From Acetispira formosa (nom. nud.) (GTDB taxonomy: Bacteria; Desulfobacterota; Desulfarculia; Adiutricales; Adiutricaceae), in the NCBI GenBank assembly GCA_023525915.1, contig CP026657.1:3992001-4056000 (forward strand): a DNA stretch of 64,000 nucleotides, given 5' to 3'. The position numbers and the translations under genes are program-made. Below are positions 16,487 through 23,048 of this stretch, one piece after another (the first letter of the stretch is position 1; each line of letters starts with the position of its first letter). Below the pieces are notes generated by a model that was given only the letters and a program-made list of their open reading frames with translations, did not search any database and was not told the origin of the DNA.

Positions 16487-16834
16487 ATGTATGTCCGGGA
16501 AGAATATCTACGGGAAGTCCTGTCGGTGATCAAGCCGGAGGTCAGCAAAGAAATTAACAAAGAGACGGACAAAGATAGCGGTGATGAGTCGATGGCCACG
16601 CTGGACCGGATTTTGGCTTTCTGCCGAAGTGAGGTACCGGAACGGGCCCCGGCCAAGGCAGATAATATTTACCGCATTTGCCACGCCGTGGCCAAACAAT
16701 ATGGCCTTTACACTGAGATGCGGCAGATGATGAAAGCCAAATGGGGAGTGAAATCCATGCGGGATATGGATTTGGAAGCCTTGCAAAGTCTCTTTTACTT
16801 TATGCGCGGGCTGGAAAAGATCAAGAGGCGTTAA
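16487..16834 (+). CDS. Uncharacterised small phage protein
   Basis: A 115-residue mostly helical protein, divergent from the PAS gene and convergent with the repressor (4-base overlap of the stop codons). The segment 'ADNIYRICHAVAKQYGLYTE', then 'KWGVKSMRDMDLEALQSLFY', weakly recalls the Mu Gp16/GemA-type (DUF1018) pattern, in which a short 'GV.S..DL....L..L' block is conserved. That resemblance is not strong enough for a name. Confidence 0.6.
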   Translation: MYVREEYLREVLSVIKPEVSKEINKETDKDSGDESMATLDRILAFCRSEVPERAPAKADNIYRICHAVAKQYGLYTEMRQMMKAKWGVKSMRDMDLEALQSLFYFMRGLEKIKRR

Positions 16835-17376
16835 GCGGTTTTATCCAGGAAATCATTTATCACGCGCAGCATTTGAATGGACTTTGCTGATTCGTTTTCT
16901 TCCTTCTCAATCACCATTTCATACAACTGTGCGGCCACCTCAACTTTGGCCCGCAAATCCAGCTTTTTCCCGCTACTTTCCAGGAATTCTTCCAACAGCC
17001 TGAATACGTCATAAAGCAGCCCACGGTCAATATGTGGTGTGGGCGGAGCCTTTGATTCTTCTTCAACCAGGCGCAAGGTAACAGCATTGCCCCTCACATC
17101 CCCTTGGGGCAGTGTTGGCTCAGTTATTTCTGCAGACTCGTTTTGTAGAATTCGACGTCCTATATCAAGAAAGTCTTCATACTTGCGACCTGGATAGCCT
17201 AAAGCTGCTGCTATACTACGCCTCTTATCTTCAGTTCCGTAAGTACGTTGCGCAAGAATATCGCCTAAATGACTAGGACTAATGCCTGCCAATTTCGCAA
17301 TCCGCGTTTTTATCCCGTAAGGCTGCTCATTAAGGTGCTTCTTTAATGATGCAACAAAAACATCACTTAAATCCAT
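16831..17376 (-). CDS. Prophage repressor, XRE-type helix-turn-helix
   Basis: A 181-residue protein with an N-terminal helix-turn-helix (residues 15-70: 'GIKTRIAKLAGISPSHLGDI', 'LAQRTYGTEDKRRSIAAALG'), a Pro-rich linker near 85-115 and a helical C-terminus (LLYDVFRLLEEFLESSGKKL) for dimerisation. It is transcribed divergently from the Cro-like gene over a 105-base region with repeated operator half-sites. It is the most likely master lysogeny repressor. There is no Ser-Lys protease domain, so induction would not be by RecA-type self-cleavage. Confidence 0.85.
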   Translation of the reverse strand: MDLSDVFVASLKKHLNEQPYGIKTRIAKLAGISPSHLGDILAQRTYGTEDKRRSIAAALGYPGRKYEDFLDIGRRILQNESAEITEPTLPQGDVRGNAVTLRLVEEESKAPPTPHIDRGLLYDVFRLLEEFLESSGKKLDLRAKVEVAAQLYEMVIEKEENESAKSIQMLRVINDFLDKTA

Positions 17377-17397
17377 AATATATCTCCCATATGAATC

Positions 17398-17475
17398 TTA
17401 CGAAAATTTCGTAAGAATGTCTTTACAATATTTTCGCAAATTATGCTTGACAAGTTTGCGTATATTTCGTAATGT
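17398..17475. promoter_or_regulatory. Lysogeny switch operators and Cro-gene promoter
   Basis: A perfect 17-bp palindrome TTACGAAAATTTCGTAA occupies 17398-17414. Related half-sites TTCGCAA (17433-17439), TTTGCG (17455-17460) and TTCGTAA (17466-17472) follow. TTGACA (17447-17452), a 17-base spacer and TAATGT (17470-17475) form a plus-strand promoter for the Cro-like gene, and the last half-sites overlap it, so repressor binding would block it. Confidence 0.8.
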
Positions 17476-17481
17476 TTAATC

Positions 17482-17721
17482 ATGAAATACGGCACAAAAT
17501 CACATATTGCTAGAATCCTTGGAATTACACCGCAGCTTCTTTGCGATTATCTTGCTGGAAGATCTGGCGCTTCACCATCTATTGCAGATAATCTTGCGAA
17601 ATTAACGAAAACTGATATTCGATTATGGTTACAAGGTGGAGATATAAAAGCTCGCCAAGCTGCGGTTGAAAACTGGACTGATGAGACTTCCTCTATGACC
17701 GGGTTCCATCCAATGATTTAA
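17482..17721 (+). CDS. Cro-like helix-turn-helix protein
   Basis: A 79-residue protein with a helix-turn-helix (KSHIARILGITPQLLCDYLA) and a C-terminal block 'LTKTDIRLWLQGGDIKARQA' that recurs in the 20481-20711 product. It is divergent from the repressor. The ATG lies only 6 bases after the TAATGT -10 box, so the transcript would have almost no leader; no ribosome site is visible. It probably represses the lysogeny gene and opens the early operon. Confidence 0.8.
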   Translation: MKYGTKSHIARILGITPQLLCDYLAGRSGASPSIADNLAKLTKTDIRLWLQGGDIKARQAAVENWTDETSSMTGFHPMI

Positions 17722-17773
17722 CTCTAATTGGATAATCTCGGTTCACAGGGTGGCGGCGAAAGAGGTGTAAAGG

Positions 17774-18193
17774 ATGTCCACGCACAATAAATCAGATTTA
17801 GCTGAATTAAGAGGTGGCGTTATTCCAGCCGCCGATGGCGCTCAAAGGCCACCGTCACCTTCACCATCAAAGCCACAAAAGCTAACAACCACAGAGCATA
17901 CAGAAGAAAACCACGGTAAGGGCAAACGACTTTTGACGTGGAAACCACTGACCAAAGACGGCGATATGCTACTGGATGTCGTTGAGATACTTTACGAGCT
18001 TGGTACGCAGAAATCCGAAATTCAGCGCCTGGTTGTTCATTACATTTCGCACCGTTTCCCGGAGGAAACCTGCACCATTACGCGCGGCAGTCTGACTGAC
18101 TTCGTCATCAGCCTGACTCGGGAGCAGCTGATATCAGGGAGTGTCTCTCAGGCCGATCAGGCTGATGATCTCGATAATAGTGCCGGGCTTTAA
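17774..18193 (+). CDS. Early phage protein of unknown function
   Basis: A 139-residue protein: a polar, Pro/Ser-rich first 55 residues, then 'DGDMLLDVVEILYELGTQKS' and 'EIQRLVVHYISHRFPEE'. The same helical block occurs in the 18498-18842 product ('LDGTMLTDIIEIFHEIG', 'QALRQVVAAYIQ'), so the two are paralogues with different ends. A ribosome site (AGGTGTAAAGG) precedes the ATG. It is the second gene of the early rightward unit. Function not known. Confidence 0.6.
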   Translation: MSTHNKSDLAELRGGVIPAADGAQRPPSPSPSKPQKLTTTEHTEENHGKGKRLLTWKPLTKDGDMLLDVVEILYELGTQKSEIQRLVVHYISHRFPEETCTITRGSLTDFVISLTREQLISGSVSQADQADDLDNSAGL

Positions 18194-18352
18194 TTTTCGC
18201 CGCTTATCGCGCTTTTGGTGGAAAATTCCAACGCTCAAAAGCAGTTCCTGCCGGGTCAGTCTGCGGTAGGCCATCACCCGATAAGTAATCCGGTTTTCAG
18301 GGTCTATAAATTTGTTCTCAACAGTCGGAAGCGGTGGTCCATTGCGGTCCAT
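18134..18352 (-). CDS. Small basic protein on the minus strand
   Basis: A 72-residue protein starting MDRNGPPLPTVENKFIDPEN, with ATG 18352 preceded by AAGGAGAAT. It contains 'RITYRVMAYRRLTRQELLLS' and a basic segment KRDKRRKLKPG. Its stop lies inside the 3' end of the convergent early gene (60-base overlap). A TATAAT box on the minus strand (18402-18407) and the ribosome site inside an inverted repeat support expression. Family not recognised. Confidence 0.5.
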   Translation of the reverse strand: MDRNGPPLPTVENKFIDPENRITYRVMAYRRLTRQELLLSVGIFHQKRDKRRKLKPGTIIEIISLIGLRDTP

Positions 18353-18361
18353 TGACAAAAT

Positions 18362-18425
18362 TCTCCTTCTCTTTGTGGTTAGTTTGAGTTTGGTAACCCA
18401 AATTATACCACAAAGAGTAAGGAGA
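18362..18425. promoter_or_regulatory. Divergent promoter region with inverted repeat holding both ribosome sites
   Basis: Arms TCTCCTTCTCTTTGTGG (18362-18378) and CCACAAAGAGTAAGGAGA (18408-18425) are inverted copies with one extra base. Each arm contains the AAGGAG ribosome site of the gene reading away from it, and ATTATA (18402-18407) gives TATAAT on the minus strand. Confidence 0.6.
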
Positions 18426-18427
18426 AA

Positions 18428-18538
18428 ATGATCATCCCTTGCTATGACATTAAAAGAGTAAAAAATTATCATACCCAAACCGTCAAAGGAGAAAAAAATG
18501 TGGAAGAAAGCCACTTCGAACCGGTTCCTGAAAAATGA
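18428..18538 (+). CDS. Possible leader peptide or small protein, 36 residues
   Basis: An ATG preceded by TAAGGAGAAA opens a 36-codon frame (MIIPCYDIKRVKNYHTQTVK...) that overlaps the start of the next gene by 41 bases. The strong ribosome site argues for translation; the sequence is not recognisable. It could be a coupled leader for the 18498 gene. Confidence 0.35.
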   Translation: MIIPCYDIKRVKNYHTQTVKGEKNVEESHFEPVPEK

Positions 18539-18842
18539 CCCCAAAACTCTGGACGGAACCATGCTGACCGACATCATTGAAATTTTCCATGAAATCGGCT
18601 TTGAGGGCCAGGCGCTCCGGCAGGTGGTAGCGGCTTATATTCAGCGGAGCCAGCCAGTGGAAAAACCCACCCCTCAGCCTGAAGTGATGCGACTGAGAGG
18701 GCTATCACCCAGGTTCGACCACGTTGCCCCGCAGGTGCCGGATAGCGTTGAAGCCGAATCAATTTTTTGGGCCAGAGCCGACTTCATTGATCTCAGTCTC
18801 CGCGACCTCCCGAGCCCCTCAAAGGCGGGCAGTCGGCGGTGA
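18498..18842 (+). CDS. Early phage protein, paralogue of the 17774 gene
   Basis: A 114-residue protein with a ribosome site (AAAGGAGAAAAAA) before ATG 18498. Residues 12-50 share the helical block 'DGTMLTDIIEIFHEIGFEGQ' with the 17774-18193 product. The C-terminal half is different and partly disordered. Function is unknown; duplication within the early operon suggests two versions of a regulatory or anti-host protein. Confidence 0.6.
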   Translation: MWKKATSNRFLKNDPKTLDGTMLTDIIEIFHEIGFEGQALRQVVAAYIQRSQPVEKPTPQPEVMRLRGLSPRFDHVAPQVPDSVEAESIFWARADFIDLSLRDLPSPSKAGSRR

Positions 18843-18960
18843 CGGCCGGTCTGAGGAGATAACTGGCCGTCACCAGGGCCGACAGCCAGCTCCTTGTTGA
18901 TATTTACTGTAGACGCTTCGGGTTTGGTCCGCAAGTTTACCGAGCAAAGGATTTTTCAAC

Positions 18961-19533
18961 ATGACCCGGAAAAACCATCTGGACTTTGACAGCCTCTATG
19001 ATCTTTTGGTCGATGTGATCGAAAGCGACCCGGACGTTACCCTCAAGGGTATCGCCGGGGCCCTGGGCATCAGCGTTCAGGCCGTTTCCAGGAAAATGCG
19101 GCGGGAAGGAAATCTGGTTTTTCGTGTCGATGAGATCTCGGTCATCCTTTCTCATATCCACAACCTGAAAAAAGGGCACTGTTCCAAAATCACTGACGAA
19201 TCGGTTTTGGAACAGAGGCAGCGCGGCTATCTGATGGCTCTGGATTATCTGGCAGAGCCCCTGGGGTGCGTGGTCATCCAGCTGCCGGAGACCGAAAGCC
19301 TGATACCGGCCGATCTGGAGATGAGTGAATTGTTGCGCCAGTTTGGCGAGCTGTCGGCCCGCTATCTGGCTGCCCGGCGAGTCGACAGCCCCGGCGGGCG
19401 GGGCCTTTCCCGCTCGGAGAAGATTGATCTTCTCGGCCTGGCCTGTGAGGTTCAGAAGCGGGTGAGCGGTTTAATAATGGCCATCAGCCAGGAAGAGGAA
19501 GCCACTGATGGCGATGAAAGGATTTCAAAATGA
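18961..19533 (+). CDS. Phage regulatory protein, CII-like
   Basis: A 190-residue protein. The N-terminal helix-turn-helix ('SLYDLLVDVIESDPDVTLKG', 'IAGALGISVQAVSRKMRREG', then 'FRVDEISVILSHI') follows the pattern of phage CII-type regulators that act on early promoters. The C-terminal 100 residues are helical and contain 'RQFGELSARYLAARR', seen in the same family. It overlaps the next gene by 4 bases. A role in lysogeny establishment or replication control is inferred. Confidence 0.7.
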   Translation: MTRKNHLDFDSLYDLLVDVIESDPDVTLKGIAGALGISVQAVSRKMRREGNLVFRVDEISVILSHIHNLKKGHCSKITDESVLEQRQRGYLMALDYLAEPLGCVVIQLPETESLIPADLEMSELLRQFGELSARYLAARRVDSPGGRGLSRSEKIDLLGLACEVQKRVSGLIMAISQEEEATDGDERISK

Positions 19534-19838
19534 GTGATTTTTTAAGGCACATCAAAGCGGGCGACATGAAGCTGGTCCGTGATTTATCGAGAGTGAGCGA
19601 GGTGTTTAAGGAAAAAACCGGCAATCGCGCCCCCATGCCTGAGAAATATGTAAATTTCGTCTGCGACTGGCTGTCTGAAGGGTATTACGGCGAGAGCGCC
19701 GCCCCCCAAGGGGTGGGTGAAGCCATGGCGGCTCTGGAAAATTTGCGGAGAAGCTCCCCGGCCACCTGGAAAAGACTGATCGAAGCGGAAGCTCAGTCCA
19801 TGGAGTCGGCCGCGCCCGTTCGTGCGAATAAAAAGTGA
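19530..19838 (+). CDS. Uncharacterised early phage protein
   Basis: A 102-residue helical protein (MSDFLRHIKAGDMKLVRDLS...) with 'MPEKYVNFVCDWLSEGYYGE' in the middle. ATG overlaps the CII-like stop by 4 bases, so it is translated as part of the same unit. I do not recognise a domain. Its length and position suggest a small replication or host-takeover factor, but nothing in the sequence proves that. Confidence 0.55.
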   Translation: MSDFLRHIKAGDMKLVRDLSRVSEVFKEKTGNRAPMPEKYVNFVCDWLSEGYYGESAAPQGVGEAMAALENLRRSSPATWKRLIEAEAQSMESAAPVRANKK

Positions 19839-19873
19839 TACCTTGCGAAGGGCACACCAACGAAGGAGCAAAT

Positions 19874-20494
19874 ATGATTGATACAATTAGAATTATTCGC
19901 TGTCCTCATTGTACCGCCGAGTTGCAGGTGAATATGGAAACGGGAGCCACCGTAGACTGCTTTGTCAGCGAAGATGAGAACGTCCCCCCGGTTGGCAGTA
20001 TTTTTCCGGCCGAAATTTGTGAATACAAACCGGCTCTGCCGCTGGTCAACTGGTTCGGGCCTTTTCGGCAGGCTTATGACGGCCAGGAAAGCAACCTCAT
20101 TGGCTGGACAGATGGAATCATTCTTATCATGGGGGAGCTGCCGCTGGGATTGTTAAAAGATAAGGAAAAACCGGCCGATGTGGGGAGCTCTCTGGAGCGC
20201 CTTAAAATTAAAAATCCCATTCCTGTGCGCCCGGCCGAAGCAACCGGGGTTCGGGTGATTATGAGGCGCGGGTGTGGCGCGGCCGTTCGGGTTCTGTCGC
20301 GCCCCATGGTCGACCTGGCCTTGTCGCTCCACCCTGGCGGTATTTTTGAAATTGACGATGACCCCGCGTCTGACGATTCCGTTCATTTTAAGTCGCAGGA
20401 TGGCCATCTGGCTATGATCATGGCTCCAAGGCGGGAGAAGGCCGAGGAGATTCTTATAAATCCGAAGAGCCAGCCAGACCATGCTGATCACTGA
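19874..20494 (+). CDS. Uncharacterised protein with N-terminal CPHC zinc-knuckle-like motif
   Basis: A 206-residue protein from ATG 19874 (ribosome site GAAGGAGCAA). It starts MIDTIRIIRCPHCTAELQVN, with one Cys pair; a second Cys pair is not clear, so metal binding is uncertain. The rest is beta-rich ('NWFGPFRQAYDGQESNLIGW', 'RVIMRRGCGAAVRVLSRPMV'). No family is recognised. It overlaps the next gene by 14 bases. Confidence 0.6.
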   Translation: MIDTIRIIRCPHCTAELQVNMETGATVDCFVSEDENVPPVGSIFPAEICEYKPALPLVNWFGPFRQAYDGQESNLIGWTDGIILIMGELPLGLLKDKEKPADVGSSLERLKIKNPIPVRPAEATGVRVIMRRGCGAAVRVLSRPMVDLALSLHPGGIFEIDDDPASDDSVHFKSQDGHLAMIMAPRREKAEEILINPKSQPDHADH

Positions 20495-20711
20495 CCGTGA
20501 ATTGTATCTGGCTTTTGCCGAGGCCGTGAATGCCGATTTCGACTGGCTGATCAAAGTCATCGACGGCGAGGAGCAGGCCGGTGGCGGTCAGGCCAGTTAT
20601 CTGGCCAGCGTCACCGGCACCAAGCCCCGGCTGTGGATGGAAGGCGGCGACGCCAAGACCAGGCTCATCGCGGTCAAGGTCTGGCAGGCCAAGCGGCAGA
20701 GGTCCAATTGA
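20481..20711 (+). CDS. Small putative DNA-binding protein, shares a motif with the Cro-like protein
   Basis: A 76-residue protein. Its C-terminal half, 'ASYLASVTGTKPRLWMEGGD' followed by AKTRLIAVKVW, matches the Cro-like product of 17482-17721 ('LTKTDIRLWLQGGDIKARQA'). The shared block probably forms a helix-turn-helix plus dimer helix. It overlaps the previous gene by 14 bases and is the last gene before a long inverted repeat. Confidence 0.6.
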   Translation: MLITDRELYLAFAEAVNADFDWLIKVIDGEEQAGGGQASYLASVTGTKPRLWMEGGDAKTRLIAVKVWQAKRQRSN

Positions 20712-20883
20712 ATATCGCCGGGCGCATCTTCCCCTCTGCGCGAACCACCGGCGAACCTGAAGTCTGCGGAGCATGAAAAACGCATACCCCCCGCCACCCT
20801 CCTGGCGGCGAATCTCCGGACGCGGCTTTGTACTATGTACCGCCGGGGTGTGGCTCAGACTTCTAAAAACTGCGTCAGGCAGT

Positions 20884-20982
20884 GGGTTTGAGAAAGCCCC
20901 TCGGGGCTGAAAAGCGACGTGATACTCCTGCCCACCCTTTGGGGCAGGGGAGGAACGATGCCTCGGGGGCTTTCTCAAACCC
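20884..20982. repeat. Long inverted repeat with inner hairpin
   Basis: Outer arms GGGTTTGAGAAAGCCCC (20884-20900) and GGGGCTTTCTCAAACCC (20966-20982) are exact complements. An inner hairpin near 20926-20953 (CTCCTGCCC / GGGCAGGGGAG) gives a branched structure. It fills most of the 297-base gap between two early genes and could be an attenuator or structured RNA. Confidence 0.75.
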
Positions 20983-21008
20983 ATCATTCCTAACAGGAGA
21001 TTTTGATC

Positions 21009-21620
21009 ATGGCCAATACAAAAATCGAATGGTGCGATGAAACAATTAATCCCGTGGTGGGTTGCTCCAAGTGTTCGCCGGGCTGCGACAACTGCTACGC
21101 TGAGCGCCAGGCGGCCCGGCTGGCTAAAATGTCCAAGACGGCTGTCCGGTATGGCGGCGTGGTCAATAACCGGGGGCGTTGGACGGGGAAACTCAGCCAG
21201 ATGGATTTATCTGTATTCGACCGGTTGCCCCAAAGACCGTGCAGTGTATTCATCGGCAGCATGACTGACTTGTTTCACCCCAATCTGGACGATGACGATG
21301 GCCAATTGACTCGATCATTGTTTTCCAGGATGAATGAATATCCTGATCACTCATTTCTTATCTTGACCAAGCGGCCGCATTTAATGCGGCAGGCGGTTGA
21401 ATGGGTCATTGCCCAGGACGGTGAGTTGCCCCCCAACTGTTGGCTGGGAGTGACCGTCTGCAACCAGGAAGAGGCGGACGATAAAATCCCGATGTTGTTA
21501 TCTATCCCGGCGGTCGGGCGCTTTGTTTCCATTGAACCGATGCTGGGCGGTATTAACGTTGCCCCTTGGCTACGGTGCAAGCACCCTAAATCTGGAGTCT
21601 TAATATTAATGCTTACATGA
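21009..21620 (+). CDS. Phage Gp37/Gp68-family (DUF5131) protein, N-terminal part
   Basis: A 203-residue product starting MANTKIEWCDETINPVVGCS, with the DUF5131 Cys pattern 'GCSKCSPGCDNCYAERQA', which resembles a radical-SAM-like CxxxCxxC cluster, and 'RFVSIEPMLGGI' at its end. Intact relatives continue to about 'WVIVGGETG..ARPMHP'. Here that part is in another frame (the next entry), and this frame ends in an unrelated 13-residue tail. I read this as a frameshifted gene, although the ATGA overlap would still allow two polypeptides to be made. Confidence 0.8.
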   Translation: MANTKIEWCDETINPVVGCSKCSPGCDNCYAERQAARLAKMSKTAVRYGGVVNNRGRWTGKLSQMDLSVFDRLPQRPCSVFIGSMTDLFHPNLDDDDGQLTRSLFSRMNEYPDHSFLILTKRPHLMRQAVEWVIAQDGELPPNCWLGVTVCNQEEADDKIPMLLSIPAVGRFVSIEPMLGGINVAPWLRCKHPKSGVLILMLT

Positions 21621-21982
21621 AAAGCCACGCGACTGAAAAGATAGATGGGGTTATCGTTGGCGGTGAGACAGGAAATAACGCCCGGCCGATGCATCCGAAC
21701 TGGGTGCTAGCTATTTTCGATCAATGCCGTGAGGCCCAAGTGTCCTTCTTTTTCAAAGGCTGGGGCGAATTTTCGCCTGATTATGATGGAAAAACGCGGT
21801 ACCTTAAAGATGATTATGGAACAACCTATTATGGTGGAATAGCGCATTATACCAATTGCTTTTCCGGCGACCCCATGCATGGGCCTGTTCCGATGTTTAA
21901 GGTTGGCAAGAAAAAATCTGGCCGCCTCCTGGACGGAGTTCAGCACAACGATTTGCCCTGGCGGCCGGAAGCGGCGAAATGA
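21617..21982 (+). CDS. Phage Gp37/Gp68-family (DUF5131) protein, C-terminal part
   Basis: A 121-residue frame that carries the second half of the same family: 'IDGVIVGGETGNNARPMHPN', 'WVLAIFDQCREAQVSFFFKG' and 'LLDGVQHNDLPW' at the end. The start codon overlaps the stop of the first half (ATGA). The junction lies near 21590-21640. If both parts are made they might assemble; otherwise the gene is inactivated by a single indel. Confidence 0.75.
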   Translation: MKSHATEKIDGVIVGGETGNNARPMHPNWVLAIFDQCREAQVSFFFKGWGEFSPDYDGKTRYLKDDYGTTYYGGIAHYTNCFSGDPMHGPVPMFKVGKKKSGRLLDGVQHNDLPWRPEAAK

Positions 21983-22854
21983 AGCTGGAGCCATGTCCGA
22001 AATATGAATGCAAGGTTGGTTCAGCCCTTTGTCGCCGGATGCGGATGAGCGGGCGGCGGCTGTTCTGCCGGGAATGCGGCCTTTCACCTTTTACCGGCCC
22101 GTCTATTTCGCCAGCGACGGCTGCGGGCGATTCGGAGGTTATAAGTATGGAAGAGATTTTAAATAGCGGCGAGGCCGATGCTCCCGCTGAAAAGCCTGTG
22201 GATGTATCTGAGGTGAAAGAGGACGCGCGGGAGACGGCGGAGACGCTGCCCACATTGGCTGCGGAATTAAAGCGGCTCCGTCTGACGGCCGGTTTCAGCA
22301 AGTCGGTTGTCGCTTCCAGGCTGGGGCTGGGCATCGGCTTGCCCGGCAAATGGGAAGCCGGCCACATCAAGCCGGGAAGTCATATTCTGGAGCGGCTCGA
22401 CGCGCTTTATGGCTCCAATCTGGTTGAGAAGTTCGGCGGCGAGGTTAAAGGCGGGCCGAAAGGTTCGGCGGTGCTGGCCCATACAGTAAGCCAGTCAGCG
22501 GAGCCGGTTTCTGGGCCAAAGCAGGTTACCGGAGTGCCCGCCGCCACGACTGATGAGGACGACCGGCAACCAGGGCAGGATTATGATGGTACCTGGAAGC
22601 TGATCGTCGCCGAGCTTCACAGGGCCACGCTCAAACACCCCGGATGGCCGATAGATCCGGTGCATGCCACCGCCATTTTGGCCGAAGAGTGCGGGGAGGT
22701 GACTAAAGCTTCCATCGATTATTTTTACTTCGGTGGCAGCCTTATTCTCAATGGAAGTGGGCTCTGCAGTGTTTTCATATGTTCAGGCACGAGTGGCTTG
22801 AGTCTTATGATGCCCTCTGGTTTATGCCCCTTGAAGGCATGGGCGCGCCGATAG
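21979..22854 (+). CDS. Zinc-finger/HTH/MazG-like fusion protein, C-terminus disrupted
   Basis: A 291-residue product. Residues 5-35 hold Cys residues spaced like a zinc ribbon (CPKYECKVG, then FCREC). Residues 90-145 form an XRE-like helix-turn-helix ('LAAELKRLRLTAGFSKSVVA'). Residues 205-250 resemble a MazG-type nucleotide pyrophosphatase start ('VHATAILAEECGEVTKASID'). After 'YFYFGG' the sequence loses family character, so a frameshift or junction near 22735 is likely. A ATGA overlap joins it to the previous gene. Confidence 0.6.
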   Translation: MKLEPCPKYECKVGSALCRRMRMSGRRLFCRECGLSPFTGPSISPATAAGDSEVISMEEILNSGEADAPAEKPVDVSEVKEDARETAETLPTLAAELKRLRLTAGFSKSVVASRLGLGIGLPGKWEAGHIKPGSHILERLDALYGSNLVEKFGGEVKGGPKGSAVLAHTVSQSAEPVSGPKQVTGVPAATTDEDDRQPGQDYDGTWKLIVAELHRATLKHPGWPIDPVHATAILAEECGEVTKASIDYFYFGGSLILNGSGLCSVFICSGTSGLSLMMPSGLCPLKAWARR

Positions 22855-23048
22855 AAGACGGATTCCGTTCCACCTCTCGCGAGTTCCAGATGGAAATTTT
22901 CGAGGCTTGCTGTTTTTTCAGGAGCCAGTTGGCACCTGACTCACCGCACTACAATTTCATCGGCCTGGAGGCCGCGCGGGAAAATCTGCAATTTCTGGTC
23001 AAAAAGGTTTTCAATATCGACCCGCGCTCTGACAACGAGGTTTTATGA
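22779..23048 (+). CDS. Uncharacterised small phage protein overlapping the previous gene
   Basis: An 89-residue frame starting MFRHEWLESYDALWFMPLEG, overlapping the end of the zinc-finger/MazG-like gene by 76 bases and the methyltransferase start by 4. 'REFQMEIFEACCFFRSQLAP' and 'ENLQFLVKKVFNIDPRSDNE' look like genuine helices. No ribosome site precedes the ATG and the frame is open further upstream, so it may be the displaced continuation of a neighbouring gene or a recombination product. Confidence 0.5.
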   Translation: MFRHEWLESYDALWFMPLEGMGAPIEDGFRSTSREFQMEIFEACCFFRSQLAPDSPHYNFIGLEAARENLQFLVKKVFNIDPRSDNEVL

